Source of the DNA: Alkalicaulis satelles
Lineage (GTDB): Bacteria > Pseudomonadota > Alphaproteobacteria > Caulobacterales > Maricaulaceae
NCBI RefSeq assembly: GCF_008630495.1
Contig: NZ_VWOJ01000004.1
Location: forward strand, 1-64,000
Length of the DNA: 64,000 bases
Reading direction: 5' to 3'
Shown here one piece after another: positions 19,921 to 28,177 of the stretch. Under the pieces are notes generated by a model. The model saw only the letters and a list, made by a program, of their open reading frames with translations, did no database searches and was not told the DNA's origin. The position numbers and the translations under genes were made by a program. Numbering within the stretch: the first letter of the stretch is position 1; each line of letters starts with the position of its first letter.

Positions 19921-21489
19921 ATGTCGATACGTCTGCGGTTTTGCGCCTTGTGGACGGGCTTGCTGTGCGCCTTCGGCCTGATGGCCGCAGCCGCAGGGGC
20001 GTCTGATACGCGTCCGGCCCGGTCCGAGGAAATGCGCCTGAACTCCATGGTCCCCGAGGCGGAAGCCATGGAGCTCAGTCCGGACGCGCGCGAACTGCGC
20101 ATCCCCTTCACCATCGCGCCCGGCGCCGTGCCTGAGGGGGTGGAGCTGATCCTCAGCGCCAACCCGCTCTCGGACCGCTCCAACGGCGAGATCGAGGTGT
20201 TCGTGAACCGCTCGCGTGCGGTGGCCCTGGCCCCGCGCCCGCAGAGCTTTGAAGCGCGCTTTGCGCTCTATTCCGATACGCTGCGCGCAGGCGAGAACAC
20301 GCTGGTGCTGCGCCTGAGCGAAGGCGCGCGCGATGGCTGGGCGGTCAATACGCAGGCCAGCCGGTTGCGCATCAGAACCGTGCCCGCATCGGGCTATGCC
20401 AATCTGGCCGATCTGGAAGCGGGTCTGCGCGCGCATTTCGCCGCGCCGCGCCGCGTGCATATCGATGCGGCCTCCGCTGGCCGCGATGCGTTGGCGGTTT
20501 CAGCCCTGGTCGCGCAAGGGTTGGCGCTGCGCATGGGCGAGACCCCCATTCTGGTCAATCAGGCCGAGGTGGCTGAACTGACCGTTACCGTTCAAGTGCG
20601 CGGGGGCGGCGGCTTGCCCGCCATCGACATGGCTACGCCGTCCCAATTGCGCCTGTCAGCAGGTGATGCGGGCGCGCTGATCGCTTCGGCCCGCCTGTTC
20701 GCTGCACGCTCCATGAATCTTCATGCCGTGCGCTTTGAACTGGCCGATGCGCTGGCCGCCCCCCGGCTTGAGAGCGTTGGCGCGCCCGTGCGCGCCGGTG
20801 CGGCGCTGGAGGCTTTGGCCCGGGGCGGCGCGCCTTTTGGCGCTGACCAGGGCGGACGCGCCGCCGTGGTGTTCGCATCGGATGATGAAGAGGACCGCTC
20901 CGGGGCCCTGGCCGTGGTGGCGCGCGCTGCGCTCGCCTCGGGTTCAGCCTGGCTCTATGCCTGGTATGGCGAGCGGGTGGAGGATGCGCCGGCGGGCCAT
21001 GATCTGATGATCCTGGGGCCCCAGGCCGCGATTGATCCGCGCCTCATCGCGGCTGCGCCCGCCGAGGTGCGCGCCGCCGCCAGCGCTGCGGCCAATCGTG
21101 TGCCGCGCCGGCACAATTACGGTTCCACCGCGTTCGCCGACGACAGCGTGCGCAGCGCCCGGGTGACCGGTATGGCCGCGCTGTTCGAAGAGGCCAGCGG
21201 GCGCCGGGTGGCCCTGATCACCGCGCCCCAGGGCGCAGACTTCCCGCGCGCAGCCAAGCGGCTCGCCCGTTCCAGCCTGTGGACTGGGCTTGAGGGCCGC
21301 GCGGTGGTGTGGGACGCCGCCGCTGTGACCAGTTTCGGCCCCAGCGCCGCGCCGCGCTTCAGCGGTGAATGGATCAGCACCCAGATTCAGCGTCATGACC
21401 GCTGGGTGGCGCTGGGCGCGTTTTCGCTGGCGGTGCTGCTTTTGCTGATCAGTCATGGCGTAAACCGCACGTCAAGACGAAAGGCGTAA
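19921..21489 (+). CDS. BcsB-like envelope protein with one C-terminal membrane anchor
   Basis: The 522-residue protein has a signal peptide (cleavage near residue 27) and a single hydrophobic helix at about 495-514 followed by a short basic tail, so the bulk should be periplasmic. It resembles BcsB, the periplasmic cellulose synthase subunit: a beta-sandwich region with IEVFVNRSRAVAL and DTLRAGENTLVLRLSEGARDG, then an alternating domain with QLRLSAGDAGALIASARLFA. It is shorter than typical BcsB (700+). No bcsA, bcsC or bcsZ is visible here. The family call is by eye and moderate. The next gene starts 11 bases later. Confidence 0.55.
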   Translation: MSIRLRFCALWTGLLCAFGLMAAAAGASDTRPARSEEMRLNSMVPEAEAMELSPDARELRIPFTIAPGAVPEGVELILSANPLSDRSNGEIEVFVNRSRAVALAPRPQSFEARFALYSDTLRAGENTLVLRLSEGARDGWAVNTQASRLRIRTVPASGYANLADLEAGLRAHFAAPRRVHIDAASAGRDALAVSALVAQGLALRMGETPILVNQAEVAELTVTVQVRGGGGLPAIDMATPSQLRLSAGDAGALIASARLFAARSMNLHAVRFELADALAAPRLESVGAPVRAGAALEALARGGAPFGADQGGRAAVVFASDDEEDRSGALAVVARAALASGSAWLYAWYGERVEDAPAGHDLMILGPQAAIDPRLIAAAPAEVRAAASAAANRVPRRHNYGSTAFADDSVRSARVTGMAALFEEASGRRVALITAPQGADFPRAAKRLARSSLWTGLEGRAVVWDAAAVTSFGPSAAPRFSGEWISTQIQRHDRWVALGAFSLAVLLLLISHGVNRTSRRKA

Positions 21490-21500
21490 GACTGGCGGGC

Positions 21501-22391
21501 ATGATCACGCCCGCGCTCGCCGCTCTCGCTCTTGCTTTTTCAGAAGCCCCGCCGGCCGCTCCGGCGGACTATGACGCCCTGCTGCTATTGCAGGCGGGTG
21601 ATGAGGCTTGTGCGCTTCTGACACCTGTGGAGCGCGGCTATCTCGAGGCTGTGCTGGCCCAGGCGCGCGACGACGCTATTCTGGCCGGTGCAACAAGCGC
21701 TGAAATCTCGGCGCGTGCGCGCATCGAGGCGCCCGCCTGCACTGATAGCGCGCTTGAAGCGGCCGCCGCCAGCCACCGCGCACGTCTGGCGGAGCTGTCT
21801 GAGCTGAGCTGGCCGGTTTTGCCCGGGCGGTTGCGCGAATGGCGGGTGCGCCCGCCGCTCACGCAAGGACGCACAGGCTGGCGCGTCTCCCAGCCGCTGG
21901 GCGAGGCGCCGGCCATGTTCGGACTTTATGAATCGCGCACCGCCCGCGCCCCCGCGGCCGCCTGGCGATCTGACCGGATGGCGGCCCATATTGTCCTGGT
22001 CCTGCGTGATCCTGCGCGCCAGGCCGAGCCGGTGGACCGTACGGCCGGCGGCATGCGTTCGGCGCCCGGCGCAGATCCGGTCAGCGCCTGGGGGGCTTAT
22101 TCCGGCGGGGAGCAGCGCTTCCTGTCCAGTGCGCGTCTGGACGCCGAGACCGCCGCACACCTGGCTCCGGCCGGCGCCGGGCAGGCCCAGGGCTTTGTGT
22201 TTCCCGACGCGGCGCTGGCGGCGCTATCCGCCCTGGAGCCGCGTGAAAGCGCGCGCCTGGACATCCGCGCGCGCGATGGCGCTCTTGCAGGCCGGTTCTG
22301 GATCGAGGCGGGCGCCTTGCGCGCCGCCCTCATGCTCGCCAGCGAGGCCGACGCCCGCCCGCAGGCCCAGCCTGTGACGCCTTCTCGCTAA
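21501..22391 (+). CDS. Hypothetical secreted protein
   Basis: I do not recognise this 296-residue protein. It starts with a short hydrophobic stretch (MITPALAALALAFSEAPPAA) that could be a signal peptide, then an Ala-rich helical region with two cysteines (about residues 34 and 75), and a C-terminal beta-like half with SAWGAYSGGEQRFL. It starts 11 bases after the BcsB-like gene and is probably co-transcribed, so it may act with it in the periplasm. Confidence 0.6.
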   Translation: MITPALAALALAFSEAPPAAPADYDALLLLQAGDEACALLTPVERGYLEAVLAQARDDAILAGATSAEISARARIEAPACTDSALEAAAASHRARLAELSELSWPVLPGRLREWRVRPPLTQGRTGWRVSQPLGEAPAMFGLYESRTARAPAAAWRSDRMAAHIVLVLRDPARQAEPVDRTAGGMRSAPGADPVSAWGAYSGGEQRFLSSARLDAETAAHLAPAGAGQAQGFVFPDAALAALSALEPRESARLDIRARDGALAGRFWIEAGALRAALMLASEADARPQAQPVTPSR

Positions 22392-22604
22392 GCGGACCGA
22401 TATCCACCCTTCCGCTGCAAATGCGAATCAGCTTTCCACAGGTCTGAGCTGCACGCATCTTGTGCCCCGTTATCCAGCCGATACTGTATTTCGTGGCTAA
22501 CCCCAACATCTAGGGATGCCGGCAAGACCGGCGCCTAGGGGTAGCGTCCCATTCCGGGGCGCGCGCCGTGATGACAGAGCGTAACAGGCGAGGAGCGCAC
22601 CGCC
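22392..22604 (+). promoter_or_regulatory. gcrA upstream region with DnaA-box-like motifs and a GANTC site
   Basis: This 213-base gap carries three sequences each matching 7 of 9 bases of the DnaA box TTATCCACA on the plus strand: ATATCCACC (22400-22408), CTTTCCACA (22432-22440) and TTATCCAGC (22470-22478). A GANTC (CcrM methylation) site, GAATC, is at 22425-22429. In Caulobacter, DnaA activates gcrA. No TTAA-N7-TTAA motif is present. The assignment as real DnaA boxes is inference. Confidence 0.4.
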
Positions 22605-23168
22605 ATGGCTTGGACTGATGAACGCGTCGAAACCCTGAAAAAACTGTGGGCTGACGGGCTGAGCGCCAGTCAGATCGCCAAGCAGCTTGGCGGGGTCACC
22701 CGCAATGCCGTGATCGGCAAGGTGCACCGTCTCGGCTTGTCAGGGCGCGCCGCGCCCTCGCGCCCGGCCCGGCGTCCCGCACCGCGCCCTGCAGCTGTAC
22801 GCGCCCCGCGTCCTGCAGCAGCTGCGCAAGTGAACAAGACCGCCCGCAACGGGACCGACAGAAAGGAATTGATCGCTCAGCCCGCCCCGGCCGCGCCTCC
22901 GCCTGCGCCGGTGGACGCCAAGCGTCTGGCCAATGGCGAGTACGCCACGGTGCTGACCTTGCGCGAAGGCATGTGCAAATGGCCGATCGGTGATCCGGCG
23001 GACTCCCAGTTCCGCTTTTGCGGCCATCCCACCAAGCCGGGCGCGGCCTATTGCGAGGCCCATGCCCAGCAGGCCTACCAGCCCCAGGCCAAGCGCAAGC
23101 GCAAGCCCAGTGATGACGCGCGCGCCGTGCTGGACTCGCTCCAGACCCTGCGCCGGGCGAATTTCTAG
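22605..23168 (+). CDS. gcrA: Cell-cycle regulator GcrA
   Basis: GcrA is a sigma-70-associated activator that, in Caulobacter, works at promoters methylated at GANTC by CcrM. The 187-residue product has the diagnostic N-terminal helix-turn-helix (MAWTDERVETLKKLW, SQIAKQLGGVTRNAVIGKVH) at residues 1-46. A long Ala/Pro/Arg linker follows, then the C-terminal domain with MCKWPIGDPADSQFRFCGH, the region that binds sigma-70 in the family. GAGGAG precedes the ATG. Upstream DnaA-like motifs suggest cell-cycle control. Confidence 0.95.
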   Translation: MAWTDERVETLKKLWADGLSASQIAKQLGGVTRNAVIGKVHRLGLSGRAAPSRPARRPAPRPAAVRAPRPAAAAQVNKTARNGTDRKELIAQPAPAAPPPAPVDAKRLANGEYATVLTLREGMCKWPIGDPADSQFRFCGHPTKPGAAYCEAHAQQAYQPQAKRKRKPSDDARAVLDSLQTLRRANF

Positions 23169-23190
23169 AGATGTCTGGAGCGTGTGGCGG

Positions 23191-24009
23191 TCAGTCCGCT
23201 GCGCGCTCCAGCGCCTTCAGGCGCACCAGCAGGGGATGGGTGGCGTCAAACGCCTGTCCGTCCAGCGCCGACACCGGCACGATCCCCATCACCGCATTGG
23301 CGATAAAGGCCGCATCGGCCTGCGCGAACGCCTTGGGTTTGACCGCTGCGCGCTCCAGCGCGATCCCCGCATCCTCACAGGCCTGATCGATGGCGGCGAG
23401 CGCCGTGCCCGGCAGGGCCGCGCTCTGCGCACCGGGGGTGAAGACCGTCTCGCCCCGGATCCAGAACACCGTCGCGCTGTCCGCGCAGGAGACGGTTCCA
23501 TCGGAGGCCAGAACCAGCGCCATGTCCGCGTCTGCAGCCATGGCCAGGCGCCGGGCGTGCAGCATGTCGGCGTACTGGGTCAGCTTGTGCAGGCTGGCCA
23601 GGCTGGACGGCTCGCGCCGGGGCGCGTCCACCAGGGCCAGCGTCACGCTGTCCGGCGGCGCCAGGCGCGTCCGGGCGGTGACCAGCACCGTGCCCTCTTC
23701 GCCTGATGGTGCGGTCATGCCCGCCCCGTGGGGCCCGCGGCTGACCGTCAGGCGGATCACCGCCTCGGGCATGCCGGCGGCCAGATGCAGGGCGGCGGCC
23801 TGCACCCCGGTCCAGTCCGGCGGAGCGATCTCCAGCACCTCCAGCGCGCGCGTCAGGCGCGCACGGTGACGCGCCCAGCGGCGCAGGCGCCCGTTTTCCA
23901 GCCGGATCGTCTCGAACGCGCCATCTCCCAGAAGGAAACCGCGATCGGACACGCTCAGGCGCGCGGTATCCGCCTCTTCGAACCGGCCATTGAGCCAGAC
24001 CTGGGTCAT
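23191..24009 (-). CDS. pabC: Aminotransferase class IV, probable aminodeoxychorismate lyase
   Basis: A PLP enzyme of 272 residues that probably converts 4-amino-4-deoxychorismate to p-aminobenzoate and pyruvate for folate synthesis. Fold-type IV features are VSDRGFLLGDGAFETIR near residues 20-36, the probable PLP lysine in LHKLTQYADM, and ALPGTALAAI. Its start overlaps the stop of pabB by one base, which supports the PabC assignment over a branched-chain aminotransferase or D-amino-acid transaminase. It is the last gene of the minus-strand operon. Confidence 0.82.
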   Translation of the reverse strand: MTQVWLNGRFEEADTARLSVSDRGFLLGDGAFETIRLENGRLRRWARHRARLTRALEVLEIAPPDWTGVQAAALHLAAGMPEAVIRLTVSRGPHGAGMTAPSGEEGTVLVTARTRLAPPDSVTLALVDAPRREPSSLASLHKLTQYADMLHARRLAMAADADMALVLASDGTVSCADSATVFWIRGETVFTPGAQSAALPGTALAAIDQACEDAGIALERAAVKPKAFAQADAAFIANAVMGIVPVSALDGQAFDATHPLLVRLKALERAAD

Positions 24010-25322
24010 TACGCCGTCTCCACAGCCTGTTTGAGCGCGGACGCCTTGTCGCGGGTCTCGGCCAGTTCCCCGTGAGGGTCGGACCCGATAGTCACCGCGC
24101 CGCCCGAGCGCACCTCCACATCCCAGCCGGACTCGCGTCTCAGGAGAGCGGCTGTGCGGATCATGACATTGAAATCGGCCGCGCCGTCAACGCCTATCCA
24201 GCCCATGGCGCCGCAATAGGGTCCGCGGCTCTCAGCCTCGAGCTCGGCGATGATCTCCATGGCGCGGGTCTTGGGCGCGCCGGTGATGGAGCCGGGCGGG
24301 AAGCTGGCGGCGATGAGGTCGAACACATCGCGCCCGCGCGCCAGGCGCCCTTCCACGCTGGAGACCAGATGGTGGACATTGGCGAAGGCTTCCGCCTGGA
24401 ATAGCGCGCCTGCGCGCACGCTGCCCGGCGCGCATACGCGCGCCAGGTCATTACGCATCAGGTCCACGATCATCAGGTTTTCCGCCCGGTCCTTGTCCGA
24501 CGCCGCCAGGGCAGCGGCCTCGGCGGCGTCCTCGTCCGGTTCGGCGCGGCGCGGGCGCGTGCCCTTGACGGGCCGGGTCTCCACCCGTCCATCAGACCCC
24601 AGCGTGATGAAGCGTTCAGGCGAATTGCTGGCCACCGCCCGGTCTGTGTCCAGCCTGAGATAGGCGGCGAACGGCGCCGGGCTCGCCTGCGCCAGCCGGG
24701 CGATCAGGCGTTCGGGCGCATCCCCGCCAGCCATATGCCCGCGCCAGGGGTGGGAGAGATTGACCTGGAATACATCGCCCGCGGCCACATAGGCGCGCGC
24801 GCGCCGGACCGCCTCGAGATAGCGCGCCTCGCTCCAGACCGGCGCCAGCGCGCCGCCGGGCGCAGGCGCAGGATCATAGGAGCCGGCCTGTTCCAGGCGC
24901 CGGGCCAGGCGCCGGGCGGCGCGCGCCTCGCCGCGCACCATGACCTCCCCGGTCACATGATCGAAGCGGGCCGCGGCCGGATACCAGCCCATGGCCAGCA
25001 CCGGCCAGGCCGTCAGGCCCGGGGGCAGGGGCGGAACCGCCTCGAAGGCCTGACCCAGATCATAGGAGAGCAGCCCGGCATAGCCGCCTGAAAACCCGCC
25101 GCCATCAGAGGCGCCGGGCCGGAAGCCCTTGCGCAGGCGGGCGAAGCCGCGCTGCGGATCATCATCGATTATGGTGAAGTCCGGCTCAGCGCACAGATAG
25201 CTGTAGCGCCCGCGCCCGTCCGCGCCCGAACCCATGAGCAGCAGCGTCCAGGGCTCGCCGCCGAAAGCGGCCAGGGCCGCGGGGGGCGCGATCCAGCCAG
25301 GCAGGCGCAGGGCCTCGCTCAC
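24009..25322 (-). CDS. pabB: Aminodeoxychorismate synthase component I
   Basis: PabB aminates chorismate to aminodeoxychorismate using ammonia from a glutamine amidotransferase subunit. The 437-residue protein shows the chorismate-binding core: PVKGTRPR, AENLMIVDLMRNDLARV and FPPGSITGAPKTRAMEII. The N-terminal part is the weakly conserved TrpE/PabB domain. Some alphaproteobacteria fuse PabB and PabC; here they are separate but overlapping. Its own start overlaps the stop of the upstream phosphatase by four bases. Confidence 0.9.
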   Translation of the reverse strand: MSEALRLPGWIAPPAALAAFGGEPWTLLLMGSGADGRGRYSYLCAEPDFTIIDDDPQRGFARLRKGFRPGASDGGGFSGGYAGLLSYDLGQAFEAVPPLPPGLTAWPVLAMGWYPAAARFDHVTGEVMVRGEARAARRLARRLEQAGSYDPAPAPGGALAPVWSEARYLEAVRRARAYVAAGDVFQVNLSHPWRGHMAGGDAPERLIARLAQASPAPFAAYLRLDTDRAVASNSPERFITLGSDGRVETRPVKGTRPRRAEPDEDAAEAAALAASDKDRAENLMIVDLMRNDLARVCAPGSVRAGALFQAEAFANVHHLVSSVEGRLARGRDVFDLIAASFPPGSITGAPKTRAMEIIAELEAESRGPYCGAMGWIGVDGAADFNVMIRTAALLRRESGWDVEVRSGGAVTIGSDPHGELAETRDKASALKQAVETA

Positions 25323-26089
25323 GGGGCGATCAGCCGCGCCTTGACCGCATCCAGCGTCGCCTCACTCAGGGCCAGCTCGCCGCGCAGATAGGCGCTGACA
25401 TCGCCCACGGCCTCCATGGCGGCGTCCAGATAGGCTTCTTCCACGCCCAGAAAGGCGCGCATCTCGCGGTCGCCCACGCGCTTGCCCAGATCCTTCTGGA
25501 TGCGCGCCTGAACCATCGGCGCCAGCGTGTCGTAATCGACCGCGGTATTGGTCATCAGATAGTCTTCGCGCGCGGTGTCGGCGTCCACGCCCAGCTCCAT
25601 CAGGAGGAAGGCGCAGAATATCCCGGTGCGGTCCTTGCCCGCCGCGCAGTGGACCACGAAACCGGCCTCGTCATCGGCTTCGGCCAGCGCCTCGAACCCG
25701 GCGCGGAACACCGCCTTGTTGCCCGGATCGAAGGGCAGGCGCTTATAGGTCTCGGTCATGAACTGGCGGATGGAGGCCAGGCTCATATCGCTTTCGCGCA
25801 GGAACACCAGATGGGGCGGCTCGGCGTGGCCGGCATGATCGCTGGCCAGCACGCGCACCGCCTCGCGCTGCACCCAGAAGCTGGGCTCCAGCTCGCGCTC
25901 ACGCGGGCGGCGCAGATCGGCCACTACCTGGATATTGAGCGCATCCAGCCGGGCCTGATCGTCCGGCGTGGCGCGTGAGAACTGGCCCGACCGGTAAAGC
26001 CGGTCGGCCACATGCCCGCCATCAGCCCGGTAGGCGCCGAAGCGGCGGAAATTATGAACCCCCGACAGGGGAAGGACTCGCTGTGTCAT
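25319..26089 (-). CDS. Tyrosine/serine protein phosphatase (DSP family)
   Basis: A 256-residue phosphatase with the Cys-based P-loop HCAAGKDRTG; catalytic C148 and R154 are present. The N-terminal NFRRFGAYRADGG and LYRSGQFS match the tyrosine phosphatase family PF13350. Substrates may be protein phosphotyrosine or phosphoinositide-like lipids; the sequence does not decide. It is the first gene of the minus-strand operon phosphatase-pabB-pabC and overlaps pabB by four bases, with no obvious link to folate synthesis. Confidence 0.85.
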   Translation of the reverse strand: MTQRVLPLSGVHNFRRFGAYRADGGHVADRLYRSGQFSRATPDDQARLDALNIQVVADLRRPRERELEPSFWVQREAVRVLASDHAGHAEPPHLVFLRESDMSLASIRQFMTETYKRLPFDPGNKAVFRAGFEALAEADDEAGFVVHCAAGKDRTGIFCAFLLMELGVDADTAREDYLMTNTAVDYDTLAPMVQARIQKDLGKRVGDREMRAFLGVEEAYLDAAMEAVGDVSAYLRGELALSEATLDAVKARLIAP

Positions 26090-26246
26090 TCCCCTGACCT
26101 AGCCCGCTGCACGCGGCGCGGCAAGCCGCAGGGCGGGGGCTGGCCGGTGCAGATCATCAGGGCGGGGCGCCGGTATATCCCTCTTGCCAGACACATGGCG
26201 CAGGCGCATGGAGCGTGAATTGACGCGCTAGCGGAGACCTTGCGCC

Positions 26247-26612
26247 ATGCCCAGCCTGTCCTGGCCGCATATCACACCCGTCCTGCTGCTGATCGGGTCC
26301 AACTTTTTCATGACGCTGGCCTGGTACGGGCATCTCAAATACAAGCACGCGCCCATCTTGCTGGTGATCCTCATCAGCTGGTCGATCGCGTTTGTGGAAT
26401 ACTGCCTGGCCGTGCCGGCCAACCGCTATGGCCATGCGGTGTATTCGGCCGCCGAGCTGAAAACCATGCAGGAGGTGATCACGCTGAGCGTGTTCGTGCT
26501 GTTCTCCTGGCTGTATCTCAATGAGCCTTTAGGCGTGCGCCATCTGATCGGCTTCGGCTTGATCGCGGCGGGCGCGGCGGTGATCTTTTTCAAGCCGCCG
26601 GTTGCGGCCTGA
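26247..26612 (+). CDS. DMT-superfamily small membrane protein (DUF486)
   Basis: A 121-residue protein with four predicted membrane helices, beginning near HITPVLLLIGSNFFMTLAW and ending GLIAAGAAVIFF. The central FVEYCLAVPANRYG is a DUF486 signature. It is distantly related to small multidrug transporters, but the substrate is unknown. It is divergent from the phosphatase gene and 13 bases ahead of the DUF4169 gene. Confidence 0.85.
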   Translation: MPSLSWPHITPVLLLIGSNFFMTLAWYGHLKYKHAPILLVILISWSIAFVEYCLAVPANRYGHAVYSAAELKTMQEVITLSVFVLFSWLYLNEPLGVRHLIGFGLIAAGAAVIFFKPPVAA

Positions 26613-26625
26613 ACAAGGGGGCGTC

Positions 26626-26823
26626 ATGACCAAACCTGTCAATCTCAACCGCTACAGGAAGGCCCGGGCGCGCGCTGACAAGGCGCGGCAGGCTGATATC
26701 AACCGCGTGACGTTCGGCTCGCCCAAGGCGCTGCGCGAGGCGCAGAAGGCGCGTGAGGAGCAGGCTGCGCGCGCGCTTGAGGGACACCGGCGTGAGGGTG
26801 GTGATGGCGAGGGAGACAACTGA
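26626..26823 (+). CDS. DUF4169-family small protein
   Basis: A 65-residue basic, highly helical protein beginning MTKPVNLNRYRKARARADKA, then FGSPKALREAQKA, which matches DUF4169 found in alphaproteobacteria. The ATG at 26626 follows AAGGGGG; an in-frame upstream start at 26602 is rejected. The stop codon overlaps the next gene's start by one base (TGATG), so it is translated together with the ribbon-helix-helix protein. Confidence 0.8.
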   Translation: MTKPVNLNRYRKARARADKARQADINRVTFGSPKALREAQKAREEQAARALEGHRREGGDGEGDN

Positions 26824-27092
26824 TGCTGCGCAAACGTTCGGTGACGCTGGCCGGCCACGCCACCTCGCTGGCGCTGGAAGAGGATTTCTGGGCGGTGCTG
26901 GATGAAGCTGCGCGCGCCGAGGGCGTATCCCTGGCCCGTCTGATCGCCCGGATTGACGAGATGCGCGCCAGACACGATCCCGACGCGCCCTTGTCGAGCG
27001 CGTGCCGGGTGTGGGTGTTGCGCCGTGTGCTGGAGGGGCCGGTCAGCCCTGAGCGCGCAGGGCCTCTGCCGTCTGGGCCTCGCGCAGATTGA
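26823..27092 (+). CDS. Ribbon-helix-helix domain protein
   Basis: An 89-residue protein with the alphaproteobacterial RHH_4 domain: LRKRSVTLAGHATSLALEEDFW, then the helices DEAARAEGVSLARLIARID. RHH folds usually bind DNA as dimers, but targets of this family are not known to me. It follows the DUF4169 gene with a one-base overlap. Its last 50 bases overlap the 3' end of lpxC on the opposite strand. Confidence 0.82.
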   Translation: MLRKRSVTLAGHATSLALEEDFWAVLDEAARAEGVSLARLIARIDEMRARHDPDAPLSSACRVWVLRRVLEGPVSPERAGPLPSGPRAD

Positions 27093-27945
27093 CCCAGCGC
27101 CAGGCGCTGGTGTCGGCCAGCAGGGCGCCCAGCGCTTTCGCATTGAGGCCATGGCCGGGCCGGCTGGCGCGGTAAAGGCCCAGAATGGGCGCGCCAGCCA
27201 GATACAGATCGCCCAGCACGTCCAGGGCCTTGTGGCGCACGAACTCGTCGGCGAAGCGCAGGCCTTCGGGATTCTCCACGCCGTTCTCGGTGAGCACGAC
27301 TGAGTTTTCCAGCGAGCTCCCGCGCGCCAGGCCCGCCTTCAAAAGCGCGCCCAGATCGCGGCGGAAGCCGAAGGTGCGCGCAGGCGCAACCAGGGTGCGG
27401 AAAGTCTCGCGCGTCACCTCGAAGGCGAAGCTCTGCTTGCCGATGGACGGGTCGGAGAAATCGATCTCGATATCGATGGCCTGTTTCAGGGCGGGAATGA
27501 ACCCGGCCTGACGCGCGCCGTCGGTGACGCTCACCGGCTTGAGCACCTGGATGGCGCGGCGCGGCGCAGCGCTGGTCTTCAGGCCGGCATGAAGCATCAG
27601 CTCCACAAACGGAGCGGACGAACCGTCCATGGCCGGGGCTTCGGGACCGTCGAGCTCGATGAGCACATCATCCACGCCCAGCCCGGCCAGCGCCGCCATG
27701 AGATGCTCCACCGTCGCCACCGAAGCGCCCGCGTCGTTGATGAGCGTGGTGCCCAGATCTGTGGAGCGCACAAACTCGCGCCGGGCGGGCACGCGCGTGT
27801 CGGGCAGGTCAAGATCGGTGCGGTCGAAGACAATGCCTGAGCCGACAGCGGCGGGCTTCATCACCATGCGCACGCGCGCGCCGGTATGCAGGCCGACGCC
27901 TGCGCAGACCGCCGGAGCGGCCAGTGTGGTGCGTTCCATCATCAT
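27043..27945 (-). CDS. lpxC: UDP-3-O-acyl-N-acetylglucosamine deacetylase
   Basis: LpxC is the zinc-dependent committed step of lipid A synthesis. From the first of three consecutive ATGs (27945) the product has 300 residues, the family norm; starts further upstream to 28167 are in non-homologous sequence. The zinc site is visible as H81 in VATVEHLMAAL and the pair in RHKALDVLGDLYLAG. GSSAPFVELM is also conserved. The 3' end overlaps the ribbon-helix-helix gene by 50 bases. ftsZ lies upstream, beyond a three-gene cassette. Confidence 0.95.
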   Translation of the reverse strand: MMMERTTLAAPAVCAGVGLHTGARVRMVMKPAAVGSGIVFDRTDLDLPDTRVPARREFVRSTDLGTTLINDAGASVATVEHLMAALAGLGVDDVLIELDGPEAPAMDGSSAPFVELMLHAGLKTSAAPRRAIQVLKPVSVTDGARQAGFIPALKQAIDIEIDFSDPSIGKQSFAFEVTRETFRTLVAPARTFGFRRDLGALLKAGLARGSSLENSVVLTENGVENPEGLRFADEFVRHKALDVLGDLYLAGAPILGLYRASRPGHGLNAKALGALLADTSAWRWVNLREAQTAEALRAQG

Positions 27946-28177
27946 TCCAGCCCGGTCTTTCTGTCTTCCGCTGTGCGTGATCTGCGCCCCCAGCGCATCA
28001 CCCCGACGCACGGCGCCCCTCGGTGAGCCTGTCACTCTAGGGGGATGCTGCAAGTGCGCAATTAAACGATTGTTGCACCATGTTACGCGCTCAAGGCCTT
28101 GACGCGGCAAGGCAAGGTGCAAGCGCTTCGGATACGAAAAGGCGGCATGGCGTGACGCCGCGGACATGGGAAAGGCG
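27946..28177. other. Intergenic region upstream of lpxC
   Basis: This 232-base gap should hold the lpxC promoter. It has one TTAA half-site near 28062 (spaced seven bases from TTGC, not a full CtrA box) and an AT-rich patch around it. I see no gene, no clear -35/-10 pair and no terminator here. Confidence 0.4.

Noticed and set aside
28055-28080. Possible CtrA box upstream of lpxC
   Set aside because: Only one TTAA half-site is present; the second half reads TTGC, with two mismatches.
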